NCBI GenBank assembly: GCA_947168565.1
Contig: CAMVMM010000015.1
Span: forward strand, 1 to 57,348
DNA length: 57,348 nt
From: an uncultured Clostridia bacterium
GTDB lineage: Bacteria; Bacillota; Clostridia; Christensenellales; CAG-138
Direction of reading: 5' to 3'
Under the pieces are notes generated by a model. It was not told the DNA's origin and ran no database searches. It was given only the letters and a program-made list of their open reading frames with translations. Shown piece after piece: positions 33,492-42,254 of the stretch. The position numbers and the translations under genes were made by a program. Within the stretch, counting starts at the first letter, position 1. Each line of letters begins with the position of its first letter.

Positions 33492-34934
33492 TCAGCGCGC
33501 TTCGGCAAGCTGCTTATAAAGCTCCATATATTTCTTTGCGCTCTCGTCCCAGCCGAGATCGGCAGCCATGCCGCGCTCCACAAGGCGCTTCCATGCCGCG
33601 CGGTTTTCGCGGTAAAGCTCCACGGCGGCGGTGCAGGCCTCAAGAAATTCGCCGGCGGTGTACCCGCGGAAAACGAAGCCGTTGCCCGTGTCCGCCGCGG
33701 CATCGCAGTTCTGCACGGAGTCCGCAAGCCCGCCCGTTTCGCGCACTATCGGCACGCAGCCGTAGCGCAGGGCAAGCATCTGCGAAAGCCCGCAGGGCTC
33801 GAAGGCGGAGGGCATCAAAAACATATCCGCGCCCGCGTAAAACCTTCTTGCAAGCGCATCGTTCATCTCGCAGCGGAAGGCTATGCGTCCCTTGCCGAGA
33901 TCGGAGGAGGCAAGCATACCGAAGCGCTCCTCAAGCGCGCGCTCGCCCATGCCCAGCACCGCAAGCTGCACGCCCGCCTCCATGAGCGCGGGCAGCGCGG
34001 CAAGGATCAGGTCGATCCCCTTCTGGTTCGTAAGGCGGGAGATGACGGCGGCAAGCGGCGCGTTTTCATCCTCGCAAAGCCCAAGCTCCTTTTGGAGCGC
34101 CGCCTTGCATTTTGCCTTGCCGGAAAGGGAATTTTTGGAGAATCTGCACTCAAGCGCCTTGTCCGTCCAGGGGTTGTAGCTCCTGCGGTCTATGCCGTTC
34201 AGTATGCCTAAAATGCCGTCCTTCCGGCTTGAGAGCAGCCCGTCCAGCGTTTCGCCGTACATGGGCGTGGTGATCTCGCGCGCATAGGTGGGGCTCACGG
34301 TGGTCACCGCGTCCGCATACACTATGCCCGCCTTCAGCGCGTTCACGTTGGAATAGTATTCAACGTTTGAAAGCGCGCGCTCGCCGATGGAAAGCAGCTC
34401 GTTTGTGAACTGCGGATTCATAAGCCCCTGATAGCGCAGGTTGTGGATGGTGAAAACCGTTTTCACGCGCTCAAATTCCGGGCAAATGCGGTACTGCTCG
34501 CTCAAAAGCAGCGCGATAAGCCCGGTTTGCCAGTCGTTTAAATGTATCACGTCCGGCACAAGGTCCAGCATCAGCATCATCTCAAGCGCCGCCCTGCAAA
34601 AATAGCAGAAGCGCTCCGTTTCAAAATCGCCGCTTGAATAAACGTATTCCTGCTTGAAATAGTATTCGTTGTCTATAAAATACCATTTCACGCCGTTTTC
34701 CTCTATAAGCTCAACGCCGACGTACTGCGTGCGCCAGCCGAGGTGAACGTAGAAATGCGCAAGGTGCTTCATGCTTTTTCTGTACTGCTCGCCTATCATG
34801 CTGTACTTCGGCAGCAGCACGCTCACCTCCGCGCCCTGCTTTTTCAGCGCAAGGGGGAGCGCACCCGCAACGTCCGCAAGGCCGCCTGTTTTAATGAAGG
34901 GAGCGCATTCGCTCGCAATAAGCATAATTTTCAT
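33492..34934 (-). CDS. glgA: Glycogen synthase
   Basis: A 480-residue GT5 enzyme that extends glycogen from ADP-glucose. The N-terminus carries 'KTGGLADVAGALP' (residues 15-27), the ADP-glucose-binding signature. Other GlgA features are 'DVIHLNDWQTGLIALLL', 'TVFTIHNLRYQG', 'TTVSPTYAREI', 'GILNGID' and 'MPSAFEPCGLSQMLALRYG'. It has full family length. The ribosome-binding site CAGGAGC precedes the ATG. No other glycogen gene (glgB, glgC, glgP) is present in the window, so it stands alone here. Confidence 0.97.
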   Translation of the reverse strand: MKIMLIASECAPFIKTGGLADVAGALPLALKKQGAEVSVLLPKYSMIGEQYRKSMKHLAHFYVHLGWRTQYVGVELIEENGVKWYFIDNEYYFKQEYVYSSGDFETERFCYFCRAALEMMLMLDLVPDVIHLNDWQTGLIALLLSEQYRICPEFERVKTVFTIHNLRYQGLMNPQFTNELLSIGERALSNVEYYSNVNALKAGIVYADAVTTVSPTYAREITTPMYGETLDGLLSSRKDGILGILNGIDRRSYNPWTDKALECRFSKNSLSGKAKCKAALQKELGLCEDENAPLAAVISRLTNQKGIDLILAALPALMEAGVQLAVLGMGERALEERFGMLASSDLGKGRIAFRCEMNDALARRFYAGADMFLMPSAFEPCGLSQMLALRYGCVPIVRETGGLADSVQNCDAAADTGNGFVFRGYTAGEFLEACTAAVELYRENRAAWKRLVERGMAADLGWDESAKKYMELYKQLAEAR

Positions 34935-35033
34935 GTGGATCAGCTCCTGTGTTTTTATAATTCACGATAAGTATTCGCTTCGATCCCATCGGTTCAATGC
35001 AAAGTAAGCGCCAATAGCCGACCGCGCCTCCGC

Positions 35034-36485
35034 TCACCTGAACGCCGCGCGGTTGCGCCATGTGCTTGGCGCGAACAGCAGCAGCATGGGCCAAACCTCA
35101 AGCCTGCCTATGAGCATATCCAGCGCGAGCACTATCTTGCTCAGCGCGCTCATGTGGGCAAAGTTTTCCACGGGGCCGACGGCGCCAAAGCCGGGGCCGA
35201 CGTTGAATATGCAGGCAAAAACGGAGGAAACGGTGCTTTCAACGCTGTACCCGTCGATGGACACGAGCAGTATTGAAAGGAAGGTGAGCGCCATTATCGC
35301 CGTGAAATAAACCAGCACGGAGCGCACCACCGGCTCCGAAACGGGCTTATCGTCTATGCGCAGGGTGCGAACGTATTTCGGGTGCGCAAGCCTGCGAAGC
35401 TCGTTCCAGCCGTTTTTCACAAGTATCATCACGCGGGAGGTCTTGATGCCGCCCGCCGTGGAGCCCGCGCAGCCGCCAAGCAGCATCAAAAGCAGCAGCA
35501 CGCATTTTGAAAGCGTGGGCCATTTGTCGAAATCCACGGAGGCAAAGCCCGTGGTGCTGTAAATGGAGGCGGCGTTGAAGGCGGAGTGGTGCAGCGCCTC
35601 GCCAAAGCTTGAAAACCGGGGCAGCACGTTTACGGTGATTATCGCCACCGCCCCCGCGTAGATAAGCAGAAACCAGCGCAGCTCCTCGTTTTTCACGGCA
35701 ACGCCGAATTTCTTTAAAATAATGTAGAAATACAGGTTGAAGTTCACCGCAAAGAGCATCATAAACACGCCCGCCACCACCTGAAGATAGGTGGACTGCC
35801 CTATGTAGCCCGCATCCGTGACCATGAAGCCGCCCGTGCCGGCCGTGCTCATCGCGGTGGTGAAGGCGGTGTAGGGGCTCATGCCGCCTATCATCAGCAG
35901 CACCGCCTCGATTATCATCAGCACGAAATAAATCGCGTAGAGTATCAGCGCGGAATCCTTGGATTTGGCAACCAGCTTGCTGACGCTCGGCCCCGGCACC
36001 TCGGCGCGCATTATGTGCATGGAGCGCTCCTTGGAAAGCGGAAGCACCGCCATCACGAACACAAGCACGCCCATGCCGCCGATGAATATGATGAGGCAGC
36101 GCCAAAAGCCGATGCCGTGCGGGATCCGTTCGATAGCGCCGCAGACCGTGGCGCCCGTGGTGGTGAAGCCGGAGGCGGTTTCAAACACGGCGTCGATATA
36201 GCTTGTGAACACGCCGCCGAGCAGGAAGGGCAGCGCGCCTAAAAGCGACATCAGGATCCACGAAAGCGCCACCACAGCAAAGCCCTCCTTCGCGTAAAAG
36301 GAGGCCTTGGTGGGGCGTATCATAAGCAGCCCAACGCCTATCACGGCGATTATAACGTCCGAAAGCACGAGGGCCACAAGGTCCCTGCCTCCGGTGAACA
36401 CGGAGATGATGACGCATATCACCATCAGCGCCGCCATGCTGAGCAGTATTTTGCCCAGCATATTGAAAACCATTCTATAATTCAA
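35034..36485 (-). CDS. trkH: TrkH-type potassium transporter subunit
   Basis: A 483-residue integral membrane protein of the TrkH/KtrB family with four pore-like repeats. Selectivity-loop sequences are visible: 'TTTGATVCG', 'AMSTAGTGGF', 'STTGFASVDF', 'NVGPGFGAVG'. The C-terminus 'MLIGRLEVWPMLLLFAPSTW' is a family hallmark. A TTG start at 36485 is chosen because GGAG lies 8 bases before it; an internal ATG at residue 5 has no such site. It lies downstream of trkA with 110 bases between, forming one transporter unit. Confidence 0.95.
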   Translation of the reverse strand: MNYRMVFNMLGKILLSMAALMVICVIISVFTGGRDLVALVLSDVIIAVIGVGLLMIRPTKASFYAKEGFAVVALSWILMSLLGALPFLLGGVFTSYIDAVFETASGFTTTGATVCGAIERIPHGIGFWRCLIIFIGGMGVLVFVMAVLPLSKERSMHIMRAEVPGPSVSKLVAKSKDSALILYAIYFVLMIIEAVLLMIGGMSPYTAFTTAMSTAGTGGFMVTDAGYIGQSTYLQVVAGVFMMLFAVNFNLYFYIILKKFGVAVKNEELRWFLLIYAGAVAIITVNVLPRFSSFGEALHHSAFNAASIYSTTGFASVDFDKWPTLSKCVLLLLMLLGGCAGSTAGGIKTSRVMILVKNGWNELRRLAHPKYVRTLRIDDKPVSEPVVRSVLVYFTAIMALTFLSILLVSIDGYSVESTVSSVFACIFNVGPGFGAVGPVENFAHMSALSKIVLALDMLIGRLEVWPMLLLFAPSTWRNRAAFR

Positions 36486-36595
36486 TTTCCGCGCTCCAGA
36501 TTCTTCCTTCTATTTTCAATGCTTCCCATTTAAAACTTATTGCGGGTGCTTCCCGTTCCATGCCCCCTGCGCCCCGCCTCGGTAAAGGCGGCGCT

Positions 36596-37975
36596 TCAGC
36601 GGATCGGGCCGGTTAGAATATCGGCAAGGTCGTTGAACATCTTTTTCTTGGTAACTATTATCACGCTGTCGCCGGACTGAATGCAGTCGTCGCCGCCGGG
36701 GATTATGGTTACGCCGTTTCGCACTATGCAGGCTATGAGCAGCTCGCGGTGCAGATAGCGGTTCAGTTCGCGCAGAGGCATTCCGTACATCGGGTGGCTG
36801 CCCTTCGCCGCGAACTCAAGCGCCTCTATGCGCCCTCCCACCAGCTCATGCACGGTTTCAACGTTGCTTTCGTCCGGACTGCAGCTCAGCGCGCGAACGA
36901 AGGTTAGAATTTTGTTTGCCGTGATCTGCTTGGGGGAGATTATGGAATCTATCGCGCCCTCCGGCAGCACGGCGGTCAGGTTTTCGTTGTTTACCTTCAC
37001 TATAACCGTGCCGGCGCCCTGCCATTTGGCGGAAAGCCCGCTGATAAGGTTCGTTTCATCCATGCCGGTCAGCGCCACGAATGCGTCCGCGCTGTCCAGC
37101 CCCTCCTCCATCAGCAGGTCGTGATCGGTATTGTCGCCCAGAATAACAAGGGCATTTTTCAGCTCCGCCGCAAGAAAATCCGCGCGCTCGGGGTTGCTTT
37201 CGATTATTTTAAGCTGTATATCCGCCTTCTCCACCTCGTGCGCAAGGTAGTAGGCTATCCTGCTGCCGCCCACCACAAGGCAGTTGCGGATCTTTTTCTG
37301 CTTATCGGGGTAAACCATGCGCAGAAATTTCGCAAGCTCCTCCGGCGCGGCGGCTATATGCAGCTTGTCCCCCTCCTCAAGCACGAAATCGCCCTTGGGA
37401 ATATAGCAGCTCTCGCCGCGCTGCACCGCGCAGATAAGCACCTTGATATGGAATTTTTTGTGAAAATCCAGCAGCGAAAGCCCGCGAAGCTCGTTTTGAT
37501 CCTTTATGCGAACGCCCACAAGCTCCACCTTGCCCTTGGCAAAGGTTTCAACGTTCAGCGCGCTCGGAATGCGCAGCAGCCTTGAAATCTCCTCCGCGGC
37601 GGCAAGATCGGGGTTCACCGCCATGGAAAGCCCCAGCTCGTCGCTCAAATAATGGAGCTGCGCCGCGTTCGCGGGGTCTCGCACGCGGGCAATGGTGCGG
37701 AAAGCGCCCAGCTTGTGCGCAATAAGGCAGCAGAGCATATTCACCTCGTCGTGCGCGGTGGCCGCTATCAGCACGTCCGCATCGGCCACCCCCGCCTCGC
37801 TCTGCACGCGGTAGTCCGCGCCGTTGCCCTCCATGCAGATCGCGTCCATCTCGTTCGCGGCGCGGTCGAGCACCTCCTTGTCGTCGTCTATAACCACGAT
37901 GTCGTGACCCTCGAGGCTGAGCTTTTTGGCAATAGTTCTTCCAACCTTGCCCGCGCCAACCACCACGATTCTCAT
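36596..37975 (-). CDS. trkA: TrkA potassium-uptake regulator
   Basis: A 459-residue cytoplasmic protein with two RCK units: Rossmann domain (GAGKVGRTIAKKL) plus TrkA-C, then a second Rossmann domain ('VVGGSRIAYYLAHEVEKA') plus TrkA-C. It binds NAD(H) or other nucleotides and gates the TrkH channel. AAGGAG precedes the ATG. It is transcribed together with trkH. No c-di-AMP signature was noted in the upstream 115 bases, which hold instead only an AT-rich stretch. Confidence 0.95.
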   Translation of the reverse strand: MRIVVVGAGKVGRTIAKKLSLEGHDIVVIDDDKEVLDRAANEMDAICMEGNGADYRVQSEAGVADADVLIAATAHDEVNMLCCLIAHKLGAFRTIARVRDPANAAQLHYLSDELGLSMAVNPDLAAAEEISRLLRIPSALNVETFAKGKVELVGVRIKDQNELRGLSLLDFHKKFHIKVLICAVQRGESCYIPKGDFVLEEGDKLHIAAAPEELAKFLRMVYPDKQKKIRNCLVVGGSRIAYYLAHEVEKADIQLKIIESNPERADFLAAELKNALVILGDNTDHDLLMEEGLDSADAFVALTGMDETNLISGLSAKWQGAGTVIVKVNNENLTAVLPEGAIDSIISPKQITANKILTFVRALSCSPDESNVETVHELVGGRIEALEFAAKGSHPMYGMPLRELNRYLHRELLIACIVRNGVTIIPGGDDCIQSGDSVIIVTKKKMFNDLADILTGPIR

Positions 37976-38090
37976 AATTCTTACTCCTTAAACAAGTGAA
38001 AAAGCTGTTTTATTGCTGCATTATTGCTGCACTATTGCCGCTTTAGTTCCGTTTTTATTATAAAAAGGGAATGCCCGAAGCCATCGCGGC

Positions 38091-41000
38091 TTATTTGAAC
38101 ACGCCGCCGTTCGCGGCGTTAATTGCGTCCGCCTCCGCCTCAAGCGAGGCCCAGTCCGCCTCGGTGAGGTGCATAACGTACATTATGTTTTGCTTGCAGA
38201 GCTGCGGGCGGTCAAGCAGGTTTTGGCGCAGCTTGGCTATCTCGTCGCGCCAATGCTCCATGCTGAGGGGATGCCCCCATTTTGCTATCTGCCTGTCAAG
38301 CTCCGGCTCTATCTCCGCCGCCATGCTCTCAAGCAGGGGGATCAGGCGGTCGTTATTCAGGTAATATTTTGAAACGTAGATATAGCGAACGAGGAAGTCG
38401 TGCCGCCATTTTTCGTTTGATTCAAGCCCGCAGAAAAGATCCATCTGGCTCAAAGAACCGTTTGCACTCGGCACGCCCTTGGGGTCGAAATAGCAGTGCA
38501 GCACGTCGCCCATCGCGCTTGTGAGGGCGAAATCGGAATCAAAGAATATCGCTCTCCAGCGGATATTGTAGTCCGTGGTGCGCCAGTATTTCTGGTTAAA
38601 CATATCCGCGTCCGTAAGGTACTGCCTTGCAATAAGGTAGTCCATTATGCTCTCCGCGTCCACCCATTTTATAAATTCATTATACCTTGCGTCCGTCATG
38701 GGTATGACCTGATCGTTTTGCACGGCGTAGCCGCGAACGCGCAGAAACTCGGTGTTCGAGCCCTCCAGCTCAAGCGTGTTGCGCTTGATGATGTTCGCCG
38801 TGTCGGGATCCACGCCGTAATGCGTTTCAAGGTAGTCCTCGTTCATGTTTTCCTTTAAATCATAAAGGCCCCAGTATTCGCCGTTTACGTATACAACGCA
38901 GAACCTTGAAGCGGATGCGTCCAGATTCATGTCCAGCACCGCCGTGCTTGCAAAGGAATCGCGTATGCGGGCGTTGGACCAGTCCTGACCCGCGTTGCGC
39001 AGCACCAGGCTGCCGAAATGCGTGAAGTAATCGCTGCCGAAGAAGGGGTAGGAAACGCTCGATCTGCCGTAGCCGCTTCTGAAATAGATGCCCAGCGATT
39101 TTTGGGGGTATTTTCTGGTGGAGGCGCCCGAAACGCGCACTCCCGCGTGGGATTCTATGCCAAGAGAGCCGTCCTTTTCATAGAAGCCGATATGGCATTC
39201 GCGCTCCACCACCGGCACGAAGGGCTCGCTTATCGCGTACATTTCTTTGAAATCGCCCTTGTCCATGGCAAGCGTCACCACGGGCAGCGTGTGCTTCTGC
39301 TCAAAAAGATAGGTCGCCGTTGCGTCGTCGCTGATAAGCGCGCCCGGAGCTATGCTTGCGGCGCGCAGCACCGTGTTTGAATTTATGCTGATGGGGGCGG
39401 TATAAACGGGGCTTGTCTCGGTGGGTTTGCTGCCGTCGAGCGTGTAGTGGATCACGGCGTTTTCACCCGCGCTCAATTCAACCGTGAAGGGCGCGGTGCG
39501 GTAAAGCTCCGTGTCCGAAAAGGCGGGAACGGGGGAATAGGCGGCAAAGCCCGAATCCGGGTTTCTCGTGCCCTTGGTGGCGGTGGTGAAGAAAACGCGC
39601 GCGCCGTCCTGAGAGCCGGGAGCCCTTCCGCTGGTTATACCGCTGCGCTGCGCTCCGGTGCTGAAATAATCCGCCATGCCGCCCTCCGCATCGGTAAGAT
39701 AGATGGTTTCACCGGAGGGGGAAACGGAGAAATGCGCGGGATTCGCCCAATCCTTATTGATTTTCGACGTGCAGTTTATGGCGATATAGCCGCCCGCCGG
39801 GATCCAAAGCGCGGAGAGATCGTGCTTGAAAAGGTCGTTTGTGCTGTCCGAAAGGTGCCAGCCGGAGAGGGAAACGGCCTCGGCGGTGGGGTTGTGCAGC
39901 TCCACCCAGTCGAGCTCGCCGCTTCTCGGAGCGGACACGGCGCATACCTCGCTGATATAAACAGAAGAGGGGTTGAAGCCTCCAACCCCCATATGCTCGG
40001 TAAAACCGGCGGTAGTGTTCGCCTTGCCCGGAGTGGGCTTTGCGTAGTAAAGGATGCCGCCGTCCTCGCCCCTGCCGATGGAAACGTTCGGGTTCAGACC
40101 CTCGGGCACGGTGAAGCCGTCCCTCCTCATGCCGTTGTAGTTGAAAAGAAACAGCCCGTCGTCCGTGGAGGAAAGCTTGAAGGAGGCGTGGATCTCATCG
40201 CCCTCGGAAATATCCTTGCCTGAGAGGAAGATCAGCGCGTATTCGTGCGCGCCCAGCGTGATGCTCGGCACCGCCCACTTGGTGGGGTTCGAGGTGCTGT
40301 CCGAAAGGTAGTAGCCGGAAAGGGAAACGGGCGCGTCGGTGGCGTTGTAAAGCTCCACCCAATCCGAGCGGTCGCCGTCCTTATCAATAATGTCGTACTC
40401 GTTGCTCGGCAGCAGCTCGTTTATGCGGATGGGGTCGGATGCGTCCATATCGTGCCACACGAACTCGTTGAACGCCGCGCCGTCCGCATTTTTGCCGCCG
40501 GGAGTGGGTATGCCTGTGTAGGCAACGCCCGTGCCGTAGCGGATGGCGCAAACGGGCTCCGGCATTTCGGCGGGTATCGCCATGCTTGAAACCGGATTGC
40601 CGCCGCGAGCGAAAAGATACGCGCCGCTCTCAAGGGAGCTGATTTTAAAGGAGGCGTTGAAGCAGGGGTAGTCGCGGCCGGGTTCAACCGCTTCGCCGAC
40701 GAAGCCGGAGCCGCGCAGCAGCACCACGGCATAGCCGCCGGGGGCAAGCTCGGTCTGCGGGAAGCGCCATTTATCGCCCTTTTCGGGATCGTCCGAAAGG
40801 AAGTAGGAGCCAAGATCCACGGTTTTGCCGGAATTGTTGAGTATCTCCACAAAGCCGTCGTCGCCGCGCTTGACCTCGTTTATCACAAGCTCGTTCGGCG
40901 TTTCCACGGCGGGGGGAACCGTTGCGGGCGCACCGCTCGCGTCCGCGCTGTGGGTGGGACTCGCCGTGTTCTGCGAGCCCGAGGGATCGCCGCCCCGGCG

Positions 41001-41120
41001 CGTGCGGTCGTACCACAGAAGCGCGAAAACCGCGCCCGCAAGCAGCACCAGCACGAGCAGCACTATCAGCACCGTTGTGAGAGCCGAACCCCGTGAATTT
41101 CTGTTTCCGGTATTATGCAT
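38091..41120 (-). CDS. Lamin-tail-domain and CotH-kinase-domain surface protein
   Basis: A 1,009-residue protein anchored by an N-terminal membrane helix (about residues 15-36). Three lamin-tail-like domains follow at about 75-190, 225-370 and 385-525 ('INEVKRGDDGFVEILNNSG', 'INELLPSN...DWVELYN', 'ISEVCAVSAPRSGELDWVELHN'). A chitobiase-C-like beta domain lies at about 540-600 ('YTLDGSKPTETSPVY'). A CotH-kinase-like domain fills about 610-1000 with 'VYVNGEYWGLYDLKENMNEDYL' and 'IFFDSDFAL'. In the family CotH proteins phosphorylate surface proteins in spore coats, and lamin-tail domains occur in many surface proteins. Here it could modify surface proteins, but the substrate is unknown. Confidence 0.85.
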   Translation of the reverse strand: MHNTGNRNSRGSALTTVLIVLLVLVLLAGAVFALLWYDRTRRGGDPSGSQNTASPTHSADASGAPATVPPAVETPNELVINEVKRGDDGFVEILNNSGKTVDLGSYFLSDDPEKGDKWRFPQTELAPGGYAVVLLRGSGFVGEAVEPGRDYPCFNASFKISSLESGAYLFARGGNPVSSMAIPAEMPEPVCAIRYGTGVAYTGIPTPGGKNADGAAFNEFVWHDMDASDPIRINELLPSNEYDIIDKDGDRSDWVELYNATDAPVSLSGYYLSDSTSNPTKWAVPSITLGAHEYALIFLSGKDISEGDEIHASFKLSSTDDGLFLFNYNGMRRDGFTVPEGLNPNVSIGRGEDGGILYYAKPTPGKANTTAGFTEHMGVGGFNPSSVYISEVCAVSAPRSGELDWVELHNPTAEAVSLSGWHLSDSTNDLFKHDLSALWIPAGGYIAINCTSKINKDWANPAHFSVSPSGETIYLTDAEGGMADYFSTGAQRSGITSGRAPGSQDGARVFFTTATKGTRNPDSGFAAYSPVPAFSDTELYRTAPFTVELSAGENAVIHYTLDGSKPTETSPVYTAPISINSNTVLRAASIAPGALISDDATATYLFEQKHTLPVVTLAMDKGDFKEMYAISEPFVPVVERECHIGFYEKDGSLGIESHAGVRVSGASTRKYPQKSLGIYFRSGYGRSSVSYPFFGSDYFTHFGSLVLRNAGQDWSNARIRDSFASTAVLDMNLDASASRFCVVYVNGEYWGLYDLKENMNEDYLETHYGVDPDTANIIKRNTLELEGSNTEFLRVRGYAVQNDQVIPMTDARYNEFIKWVDAESIMDYLIARQYLTDADMFNQKYWRTTDYNIRWRAIFFDSDFALTSAMGDVLHCYFDPKGVPSANGSLSQMDLFCGLESNEKWRHDFLVRYIYVSKYYLNNDRLIPLLESMAAEIEPELDRQIAKWGHPLSMEHWRDEIAKLRQNLLDRPQLCKQNIMYVMHLTEADWASLEAEADAINAANGGVFK

Positions 41121-41445
41121 AAAATATAAACTCCTTCTTTCGATTTCGCGCGCGGCGTGAGGAAGGGCAGCTCAAGCCCTCCGTCACTCCTCGCCGGTTT
41201 GCGAACCGCGCGAAAATTACAAGCATATTATACACCGCAAACGCGCAAAATAAAAGGGCGCTTTTATTAAAAAAAGCGGCTTTATGAATGGAATGTGGCA
41301 GATTGGCCCCTTTTTCGGATAAATTTTTTTCCGCAGCATAAAGTGTTAGGGGAAGGGCGCGGCGATCCTGCGCCGAAAGGGGGCGCGAAACCGCAAAAGT
41401 ATTTTATATTGTAAAAATAAATTCAACCATGGAGGAGGAGCTGAA
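41121..41445. other. Divergent intergenic region
   Basis: No gene is supported. On the minus strand a TATAAT (complement of 41227-41232) could serve the CotH-domain gene, with no clear -35. On the plus strand an AT-rich stretch (41397-41425) lies before the YlxY-like gene, whose ribosome-binding site GGAGGAGG is strong. Both genes start away from this region. Confidence 0.4.
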
Positions 41446-42228
41446 ATGAGGTCGAAAAGGGCTGTGTTTTCGGGAGCGGGTGAAAAGGAAAGGGATAAGG
41501 CGGTGCGGGGAAGGCTGCGCGGTGTATTGAGCGCCGTGGGGGCGAACGCGCTGCTTTTTGCAATAGCGCTCGCGCTGTTTTTCGCGCTCGGGCTGCGGGA
41601 AGGCGGCTCGGTGCGGGCGGGGGCAAGCCCGCTCGGCTTCGCCTCGGGGCGCGGCGGCAATTCGGCGGTGTATCGCGGCAGAAGCAGCGGAAGGGCGGCG
41701 CTGCTCATTCCCGTGAGCTGGGAAAGCTCCGCGCTGACGGATATTTTGGCTGCGCTTGAGGGCGCAAATGCGCGGGCAACCTTCGCGCTGAGCGGCAGCT
41801 TTGCCGAAAAAAACGCCGTATTCATTAAAAAAATTGCGGATATGGGGCATGAGATAGCACTGATGGCGGAGCAGGGCGCGGATGAGCTTGCGTTTGCGGA
41901 GCTGAAAAGCGGCCTTCAAAGCACGCTCCTGCTGATAGAGAATATCCTCGGCAAAAGGCCGGAGGTGATGTTCACCGGAAGAAGCGAGCGAAGCATACGC
42001 GCCGCCGCCGCGCTCTCGCTTACTGCGGTGGAGGGTTCGCTTGATCTTGTGTGCGAAAGGGGGGACGCGGGGCAGCTTCTTTCGCGTGCGCGGGGCAATA
42101 TTTCGCAGGGGGATATAGTTATCTGCGCCCCAACTGCGGCGTTTGCCGAAGCTGCGGCGGGCATTCTGAATTATTTTTCCGATTCGGGCTTGACGGCGGC
42201 AACTGTAAGCGGTACAATGTATGATTGA
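41446..42228 (+). CDS. Degenerate polysaccharide-deacetylase-like protein (YlxY-like)
   Basis: A 260-residue protein with an N-terminal membrane anchor (about residues 31-48). The remainder follows the NodB-type deacetylase pattern ('ALLIPVSWESSALTDILAALEGANARATFALSGSF', 'IADMGHEIALM', 'ILGKRPEVMFTG'). The catalytic 'TFDDG' is replaced by 'IPVSW', and the HxxxH metal site is reduced to one His, so hydrolysis is unlikely. It sits directly before an M16 peptidase gene, as ylxY precedes mlpA in Bacillus subtilis. That synteny, recalled from memory, is the best clue. Confidence 0.75.
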   Translation: MRSKRAVFSGAGEKERDKAVRGRLRGVLSAVGANALLFAIALALFFALGLREGGSVRAGASPLGFASGRGGNSAVYRGRSSGRAALLIPVSWESSALTDILAALEGANARATFALSGSFAEKNAVFIKKIADMGHEIALMAEQGADELAFAELKSGLQSTLLLIENILGKRPEVMFTGRSERSIRAAAALSLTAVEGSLDLVCERGDAGQLLSRARGNISQGDIVICAPTAAFAEAAAGILNYFSDSGLTAATVSGTMYD

Positions 42229-42254
42229 GGAGATATACTCCGTAATAATAGGAA

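Noticed and set aside
41446-42228. Active polysaccharide deacetylase
   Set aside because: The catalytic Asp pair and the full metal site are missing, so the enzymatic call is not supported.
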